The notes under the pieces were generated by a model, which saw nothing but the letters and a program-made list of their open reading frames with translations, ran no database searches and was not told where the DNA came from. A stretch of 8,789 bases of DNA from Bacillota bacterium (GTDB lineage Bacteria > Bacillota > Desulfitobacteriia > Desulfitobacteriales > Desulfitobacteriaceae). Where the stretch lies: the NCBI GenBank assembly GCA_021849995.1, contig JAJZSC010000103.1, positions 1 to 8,789 on the forward strand. The letters run 5' to 3'. How positions within the stretch are numbered: position 1 is the stretch's first letter; the number at the start of each line of letters is the position of its first letter. Below are positions 6,919 to 8,789 of the stretch, in pieces. The position numbers were made by a program, and so were the translations under genes.

Positions 6919-7488
6919 TCAGCCTTCTGACCGAACCATGAAGGAATAATGGATCGTCCCCAGTGGATCTAACGATACATTTTGTTTGAGAAATGAACTC
7001 AGATATTTTATATATCCTTTTAGACCTTGCCTTTTACTCCAGAACTTGCGCGAATCTGTCAATCGGCGTAAGACACTTCCTACATTACGATAGTGTTTCT
7101 CCCGATCTTCAGGCGTTTCCCACAAACCATCTTCCAAATTATGCCACACATTCTCATTTTCGGCCCCAACTATTCGTCCGTAGTCTTCCGGATGAAAGGT
7201 TGCCATACATCTATCCACCATTTCCCAAACTTCCAGAGCAATATTACTAAATTCATATTTTTGTTCCGAATCTAAGATCTCAATGACGCGCAAGCCACAG
7301 ATAGCGTATGCCAATGCCACATCTTCATCATAGAGACTGTCATATTTTTGGGACATGTATGATACCTGTTCTTCCAAGCATAAAAAACTGTAATACATTT
7401 TTTCATACCCCTTAATATCAGGAAACTCCTCTATTTTCCGGTTCCATGCGCGCAGTGTCTGATATGAATTCATTGTCACTACATTCAT
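6919..7488 (-). CDS. Unrecognised helical protein
   Basis: A 189-residue protein that I do not recognise. It is acidic to neutral, rich in Trp, Tyr and Glu, has no signal peptide or membrane span, and looks all-helical. Visible features are a WNRKIEEFPDIKGYEKMYYSF segment near the N-terminus and a charged EDGLWETPEDREKHYRNVGS region near residue 125. It has no Cys-based metal site. An upstream GTG at 7534-7536 would add 16 residues, but the ATG at 7486-7488 is preferred because GAGGAG (complement of 7498-7503) lies nine bases upstream. Base composition is AT-rich like the left part of the window and unlike the next gene to the right. The 3' end lies about 15 bases from the NERD relic, so its C-terminus may have been altered by the same rearrangement. 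Confidence 0.6.
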   Translation of the reverse strand: MNVVTMNSYQTLRAWNRKIEEFPDIKGYEKMYYSFLCLEEQVSYMSQKYDSLYDEDVALAYAICGLRVIEILDSEQKYEFSNIALEVWEMVDRCMATFHPEDYGRIVGAENENVWHNLEDGLWETPEDREKHYRNVGSVLRRLTDSRKFWSKRQGLKGYIKYLSSFLKQNVSLDPLGTIHYSFMVRSEG

Positions 7489-7497
7489 TACCCACCA

Positions 7498-7503
7498 CTC
7501 CTC
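7498..7503 (-). promoter_or_regulatory. Ribosome binding site deciding the start of the 6919-7488 gene
   Basis: GAGGAG on the minus strand, nine bases before the ATG at 7486-7488. The longer frame from GTG 7536 has no comparable site, so this argues for the shorter protein. Confidence 0.55.
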
Positions 7504-7606
7504 AATGCTTTTTCTTCTGGCGTAAATTTTTTCCACTCTTACACAGTGACCATTATTGCTTACTATTTTCGATTTTGTGTCTTATCCTATGGGTTCATTA
7601 TGCCCT

Positions 7607-8674
7607 TCAGCTCATATCGTTCCGGCATCCCCCGGCACATGTCAAGCGCATTTCCCGGTCCGGCTCCAATTTCCAAGCAGTTTGGCCGCAGCAAGGGCAC
7701 ACCGGAGCCTCCACCTCGCCGCTGAGCGGATTATAGAGGACCGTATGGTTCAGAACCGTACCTTTGTGCTGCACATCCAGTTTGACCTGCAGACACGGCA
7801 CCCGGTAACCCACCATATGATCCAGGCGAACATCCACTTCCACCCCGTAACGTTCCACGACATCTTTCTCCCGCCGTATCCGGTCAGCCCGGGTAGCTGC
7901 CAATTGCTTTTCCAGACGGTCCTTCTTATCCTTTTCATTAGCAGCCTGTAGTTTTTTATTAAGTGCAGACTCGATATCATTGTAATAGCCTGCAATCTTA
8001 CTCAGTTCCCGCTTTTTAAGGCCGGCTGCCCCAGCCATCACTGTTTCAGCCCTGGCCTTGACTTGATTCTCTATCTCCCGGCAAGCTGCCGCATACAATT
8101 TATCCCCTGCCCATTCCCGGGCCCGCGTTAAGTCGTGCTCAGGAGCTTCGGCCGGGACTACCCGTTGCCACCACTGGGCAAATTCCGGTTGCGGCTGCCC
8201 GGTGCTGCTGTTTAAGACCACTTCCAGCAGGTCCTCGCTCTTTTCATGGGAACGAAAAACAGCACGGAAATAATAGCCGTAAAAAATAACTTCTTCCACC
8301 CAGGACAAGCTTACCTTTGGCGGGCGGCAGCGCACAAATTCGATCTTGCTAAGCTTTTGCTCAAAATTACGGGGTAGAACAGGCAAAGGTCCCGGCCGGT
8401 AAAGTACAGTGCAGCGCCCGTAACCGGCAGATGCCATACCAACCACCTTGTCCAAAAATTGGCTGCCATGTGTCACGAACACGCTGCCCGGGTTCTCAGC
8501 CGCCACTTCATAGTCGAAGGCCAGCCGCAACTGCTCACTCTCCAACTGCCCGGCCAATTCGTCCGGCAACAGAACTTCCAGCAGGGCGTACCCGGCCGGC
8601 TCTGTAACAGCCCCGGCCCGGCGCAAATATGTGGCCGTGAAATCCTGCACGTTTACATACTCTCCACCGCTCAT
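7607..8674 (-). CDS. Stand-alone helicase-accessory-like protein with coiled coil and zinc ribbon
   Basis: The 355-residue protein has no named family I can give. Residues 10-95 have the pattern seen in the C-terminal accessory region of bacterial SNF2/RapA-like helicases: a predicted Leu-rich DELAGQL segment, LAFDYEVA, and VTHGSQFLDKVVGMA, where helicases often have a T-G/H-H/S-P-L pattern. Residues about 180-275 are charged and helical, probably a coiled coil, including KKLQAANEKDKKDRLEKQLAA and ATRADRIRREKDVVERYGVEVDVRL. The end is a zinc ribbon: C326, C329, then C346 and C350. The ATG at 8672-8674 is fixed by AGGAGG on the complement of 8684-8689. It follows the upstream partial gene by 37 bases, consistent with an operon. 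GC content is far higher than in the left part of the window, suggesting transfer. A role with a helicase, perhaps in phage defence, is inference only. Confidence 0.7.
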   Translation of the reverse strand: MSGGEYVNVQDFTATYLRRAGAVTEPAGYALLEVLLPDELAGQLESEQLRLAFDYEVAAENPGSVFVTHGSQFLDKVVGMASAGYGRCTVLYRPGPLPVLPRNFEQKLSKIEFVRCRPPKVSLSWVEEVIFYGYYFRAVFRSHEKSEDLLEVVLNSSTGQPQPEFAQWWQRVVPAEAPEHDLTRAREWAGDKLYAAACREIENQVKARAETVMAGAAGLKKRELSKIAGYYNDIESALNKKLQAANEKDKKDRLEKQLAATRADRIRREKDVVERYGVEVDVRLDHMVGYRVPCLQVKLDVQHKGTVLNHTVLYNPLSGEVEAPVCPCCGQTAWKLEPDREMRLTCAGGCRNDMS

Positions 8675-8711
8675 GGAATAAAACCTCCTGTTCTGACCGG
8701 TTTCCAGCTTT

Positions 8712-8789
8712 CTAGTCCTCCGGTGTCAATTCGCCCAGCAGGCGATCATCCAATTCCTTCACAGCTACGTAATGATCGCGGGCACTCAC
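8712..8789 (-). CDS. 3' end of an upstream gene, cut by the window edge
   Basis: Twenty-five codons and a TAG stop are visible in a frame open to the right edge, ending KELDDRLLGELTPED. GC content and codon use match the 7607-8674 gene, and the 37-base gap holds that gene's ribosome site, so the two are probably co-transcribed. The tail is too short to identify. By context a helicase or methylase of the same cluster is possible, but this is a guess. Confidence 0.55.
   Translation of the reverse strand: MSARDHYVAVKELDDRLLGELTPED

Noticed and set aside
7556..7951. A 131-codon plus-strand frame opposite the zinc-ribbon end
   Set aside because: It lies antisense to a better-supported gene with a strong ribosome site and a zinc ribbon.

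Overview
The window looks like chromosomal DNA from an anaerobic, low-to-moderate GC Firmicute of the Desulfitobacterium/Desulfosporosinus (Peptococcaceae-like) kind. This is inferred from gene content: an EtfAB:quinone-oxidoreductase-type Fe-S membrane protein, a TAXI-type TRAP transporter, a reverse rubrerythrin with a PerR-like box, and strong GGAGG ribosome sites with GTG and TTG starts. No rRNA, tRNA, CRISPR array, insertion sequence or integrase was seen.

Bases 1-5121, plus strand. The window opens inside a membrane-anchored Fe-S oxidoreductase that is missing its 5' end. A two-gene TRAP transport operon follows: a fused permease (1926-3917) and a TAXI-family lipoprotein receptor (3947-4993). 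A structured, terminator-like element lies just downstream of the oxidoreductase (1604-1685). A diverged second copy with compensatory base changes lies downstream of the TRAP receptor (5041-5121). I do not recognise this element, and it is one of the two most interesting signals here. A candidate promoter with a small dyad lies in the leader before the permease.

Bases 5122-6104, mostly minus strand. A reverse rubrerythrin (peroxide/oxygen detoxification) has a good promoter whose -10 overlaps a near-consensus PerR box. Its 3' side carries nested inverted repeats and an intrinsic terminator.

Bases 6105-6905, minus strand. This is a gene graveyard. A NERD-domain (nuclease-related) gene has lost its start, carries a frameshift, and is joined in frame to the C-terminal half of tryptophan synthase alpha (trpA). 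The trpA half keeps its phosphate-binding motifs but lacks the catalytic N-terminal half.

Bases 6919-8789, minus strand. An unrecognised helical protein is followed, going rightwards, by an abrupt rise in GC at about 7600. The GC-rich part holds a 355-residue protein that resembles the C-terminal accessory region of SNF2/RapA-like helicases with a zinc ribbon, and the last 25 codons of a gene upstream of it. That GC-rich pair is probably the edge of a horizontally acquired, possibly defence-related cluster that continues beyond the right end.
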